DNA of 15,526 nucleotides, taken from NCBI GenBank assembly GCA_011620505.1, contig WOZA01000056.1:7792-23317 (forward strand), read 5' to 3'. Origin of the DNA: Anaerolineaceae bacterium (GTDB lineage: Bacteria > Chloroflexota > Anaerolineae > Anaerolineales > Anaerolineaceae). The notes under the pieces were generated by a model that searched no databases, had not been told where the DNA came from, and saw only the letters and a program-made list of their open reading frames with translations. Positions within the stretch are counted from its first letter, which is position 1. Each line of letters begins with the position of its first letter. Positions 13,340 to 15,526 of the stretch are shown here, piece by piece. Both the position numbers and the translations under genes were made by a program.

Positions 13340-15250
13340 TTACCATTCGCTCCAATCATCATCGTTGCGATGCTTGTGCCTCACATAGGTCGCATCACGA
13401 TCGGGGTCATATTCCACAGTATAGCCTTTGCGCTTCTTGCCTTTTTTCTTCTTTTCGTCAAGCAAACCATTCTCGTCCTCTTCCTCAGAGGTTTCGCTGG
13501 TGCGGCGCATCGTATCCATCTGGAAGAGTTCTTCGAAAGATTTATCTTCCACAGCGGGTTCTTCAACCTCCCGGGTTACGGAGGCTTCTTCAAGATCTTC
13601 CGGCTTAAGGGCAACGGTTTCGGCCACCAATTCCGGTTCCTCGACCAGCTCAGGTTCTTCAATCACCACGGGTTCTTCGATGATCGGCTCAGGCTCGACA
13701 ACGGAGACCACCTCAGGCATCTCCACCTCAACTGGAGCGGTCTCGATGACCGGGAATTGATAGTTCTGTGCAACTTCGAGAATTTCCTCGTAGGATTTTG
13801 GCCCGATGCCGTCGATGGCCAGGATAGCGTCTGGGTCCAACTTTACCTGAAGCAAGAGATCGCCAAATGTCTCCATACCGGCTGATTGCAAAAGGACCTG
13901 CAAATGCTCCTTGAGCTCTGCCACATCAAAAATGCTGAGTTGGAACGCACGGGGATCAATAGATTCACGCACTTTGCGAATTTCTGCCTGACGGGCGTCT
14001 TCTTCGACCTTGCGGTCAACCTCACCGCGCTTTTCAACGCGATCCACAAAGCGTGCAATCAGGTTGCTGTCGTCCAGGTTGAGCACCCGGCCTTCATCTT
14101 TTTGCTGCAACAAGGCTTCAACCTTAACCATCGTGTCAGCTTCTTCCGCTGCCAATTTGGCCAGGCTTGGATCCTTGCGCAGTTGAGCCAATGCCTTGCT
14201 GGCAGCTTCGGAGACACTCATGATGTCAATCCGCCAACCAGTCAGTTTGGCTGCCAGGCGCGCGTTCTGCCCTTCACGTCCGATGGCGAGGCTGAGTTGA
14301 TCTTCAGGCACCACCACCATGGCGGTTTTATCATCCCCTTTGCCGTGGTTCAGGTATACACCCGAAACCCTGGCAGGGCTGAGGGCTTTGCTGATATAGA
14401 TAGCCGGGTCAGGATTCCACTCGATGACGTCGATTTTTTCGTCATGCAGCTCACGCACGATTGCCTGGATGCGGACACCCCTTTGCCCAACACAAGCGCC
14501 AACCGGGTCAATGCCCTGCTGAGTGGCAGAAACAGCCACTTTGGCGCGCTGACCAGGCTCGCGGGCAATGGAGCGGATCTCGACGATGCCGTGGTAGATC
14601 TCAGGAACTTCATTTTCTAGTAGCCGGCGCAGGAAGTTGCGATGGGCACGCGAGAGTACGATCTGCAGCCCTTTGGGCAGGTCTTTAACCTCCACCACGT
14701 AGGAGCGAATGCGATCGTGAATGCGGAAGCGTTCGGTGGGGATCATGTCCTTGCGCAGCATGATACCTTCCGCCTTCAGATCCAATCCGATGGTCGCCTG
14801 GCGTGAATTGACCGCCTGTACGATGCCGCTGACGATCTCGCCTTCCTGCTTCTTAAAGAACTCATACTGCGCAGCCCGTTCAGCGTCGCGGATCTTCTGC
14901 TGGATTGCCTGACGGGCTGTTTGGGCGGCGATGCGGCCGAAATTCTCAGGAGTGGACTCCACCATCACCAGATCGCCAAGCTGGCAATTTGGATCAATCT
15001 TACGAGCCTCGTCCAGCAAGACTTCCGTTCGCTCGTCGTAGATCTCGTCTGTGACTTCTTTTTCGGCAAAGACTGCCACGGAACCCTTATCAAGATCGAT
15101 ATCCACCCGAACATCCTGCGCGGCAGACGCGCCAACAGACTTCCGGTAGGCGGACACCATGGCAGAGTTGATTGCACCCATGATAACATCACGGGGCAAG
15201 CCCTTGTCTTCCAGGATTTCGTTGAAGGCTAAGGCAAATTCGCTTTTCAT
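13340..15250 (-). CDS. nusA: Transcription termination/antitermination factor NusA with long acidic tail
   Basis: NusA binds RNA polymerase near the exit channel and controls pausing, termination and antitermination. The 636-residue protein has the RNAP-binding N-terminal domain (about 1-130) and an S1 domain (about 135-200). The linker helix HRNFLRRLLENEVPEIYHG follows, then KH1 with DPVGACVGQRGVRIQAI (248-264) and KH2 with EDQLSLAIGREGQNARLAAKLTGW (316-339). A helix-hairpin-helix-like region, AILAIDGIGPKSYEEILEV (475-493), comes next. Beyond this, where many NusA proteins end, lies a Pro/Glu/Val-rich tail (about 503-580) with repeats of EEPELV type. A Lys run (600-608) and a polar end rich in His, Arg and Asp complete it. 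The ATG at 15250 has GGAG about 10 nt upstream. It is first in the operon, behind its own promoter and a structured leader. Confidence 0.97.
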   Translation of the reverse strand: MKSEFALAFNEILEDKGLPRDVIMGAINSAMVSAYRKSVGASAAQDVRVDIDLDKGSVAVFAEKEVTDEIYDERTEVLLDEARKIDPNCQLGDLVMVESTPENFGRIAAQTARQAIQQKIRDAERAAQYEFFKKQEGEIVSGIVQAVNSRQATIGLDLKAEGIMLRKDMIPTERFRIHDRIRSYVVEVKDLPKGLQIVLSRAHRNFLRRLLENEVPEIYHGIVEIRSIAREPGQRAKVAVSATQQGIDPVGACVGQRGVRIQAIVRELHDEKIDVIEWNPDPAIYISKALSPARVSGVYLNHGKGDDKTAMVVVPEDQLSLAIGREGQNARLAAKLTGWRIDIMSVSEAASKALAQLRKDPSLAKLAAEEADTMVKVEALLQQKDEGRVLNLDDSNLIARFVDRVEKRGEVDRKVEEDARQAEIRKVRESIDPRAFQLSIFDVAELKEHLQVLLQSAGMETFGDLLLQVKLDPDAILAIDGIGPKSYEEILEVAQNYQFPVIETAPVEVEMPEVVSVVEPEPIIEEPVVIEEPELVEEPELVAETVALKPEDLEEASVTREVEEPAVEDKSFEELFQMDTMRRTSETSEEEDENGLLDEKKKKGKKRKGYTVEYDPDRDATYVRHKHRNDDDWSEW

Positions 15251-15274
15251 GTTTATTCCACTCCAAAATTACAC

Positions 15275-15305
15275 TAAATAAAAAAGTGGACAACTGCCCA
15301 CTTTT
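15275..15305 (-). terminator. Terminator-like hairpin in the nusA leader
   Basis: On the - strand AAAAGTGG (15305-15298) pairs with CCACTTTT (15289-15282) around an 8-nt loop and runs into TTTTTTATTTA. It lies between the predicted transcription start (about 15332) and the nusA ATG, so it would be an attenuator, not a gene-end terminator. Half of the stem is A-T, so it should be moderate in strength and sensitive to factors such as NusA (inference). Confidence 0.65.
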
Positions 15306-15317
15306 CGTCGAGAAAAG
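15301..15317 (-). promoter_or_regulatory. Putative antiterminator hairpin in the nusA leader
   Basis: On the - strand CTTTTC (15317-15312) pairs with GAAAAG (15306-15301) around a 5-nt loop. Five of the bases in its 3' arm (15305-15301) are also the 5' arm of the terminator-like hairpin, so the two cannot form together. That is the geometry of an attenuator switch, but the stem is short. Confidence 0.4.
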
Positions 15318-15338
15318 TATTCATTTACGAACGCATAT

Positions 15339-15366
15339 ATTCTAACAGATTTGTGGATAAATGCAA
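15339..15366 (-). promoter_or_regulatory. Promoter of the nusA operon
   Basis: On the - strand TTGCAT (15366-15361) as -35 and TAGAAT (15344-15339) as -10 are separated by 16 nt, with TGT directly before the -10 making it extended. The predicted start near 15332 gives an untranslated leader of about 80 nt. This is the best-formed promoter in the window. Bases 15367-15526 contain no gene I can support. Confidence 0.75.
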
Positions 15367-15526
15367 GGTTAAAACTTGAGGATAGTGTGAGGACAGGGTG
15401 ATAGCAAAACCATGATTATTCGCGGATTCGCAGCCTCCATTCAGCCACTCATGTGAAAGATAATCGTATAGAGAAGAAAGATAAAAATAAAGAGGTGGTG
15501 AAATTATGGTTTGGGGTTAATTTTAA

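Noticed and set aside
13620..13740. Direct-repeat look of the DNA in the nusA 3' part
   Set aside because: It reflects the EEP/ELV protein repeats in the acidic tail. It is not a CRISPR array or a mobile repeat: there are no constant-length repeats or unique spacers.
13886..14620. Open 244-codon frame on the + strand
   Set aside because: It lies wholly antisense to nusA, whose domains are unmistakable. It has no family motif, and its open frame follows from the codon pattern of nusA.

Overview
The window is about half G+C, densely coded, and reads as a chromosomal segment of a Chloroflexota bacterium, most likely class Anaerolineae (inference). The signs are an archaeal/eukaryote-type prolyl-tRNA synthetase, a long two-domain ThyX-like protein, a short IF2, a NusA with a long acidic tail, and a nusA-ylxR-infB-rbfA-nrnA-truB-ribF order. 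I see no mobile element, CRISPR array, tRNA or rRNA.

Left part, + strand. A small FtsB/DivIC-like membrane protein (64-477) is followed by a tight cluster: a MazG-like pyrophosphohydrolase (570-887), a LOG-family protein overlapping it by ATGA (884-1423), and proS (1426-2856). A strong intrinsic terminator follows proS. Next come an ALK/HEAT-repeat protein (3066-3890) and a C39-like peptidase-fold lipoprotein (3918-4715). A long hairpin at 4713-4759 then separates this block from convergent genes.

Middle, - strand. There is an unrecognised conserved-looking 254-residue protein (4772-5536), then a 143-residue lipoprotein (5750-6181) with its own extended -10 promoter and a clear terminator.

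Right part, - strand. One long translation/RNA operon is read right to left: nusA, ylxR (rnpM), infB, rbfA, nrnA, truB, ribF and a two-domain thyX-like gene. The genes overlap or lie within about 75 nt of each other. The products cover transcription elongation and termination, initiation factor 2, 30S maturation, short-RNA/pAp turnover, tRNA pseudouridylation and flavin cofactor synthesis. The last gene encodes a probable flavin-dependent thymidylate synthase relative, so FAD supply (RibF) sits directly beside its likely user. rimP, usually upstream of nusA, is not in the 276 bp visible there. That space holds a good promoter and a leader with two mutually exclusive hairpins, the downstream one terminator-like, which suggests attenuation of the operon.

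A second pattern is that several + strand genes have a TATAAT-like box 6-9 nt before the ATG and no Shine-Dalgarno, as expected for leaderless mRNAs. Most - strand genes here carry clear Shine-Dalgarno sequences. The strongest leads are the nusA leader, the leaderless starts and the ThyX double domain. I found no clear new defence or mobile system.
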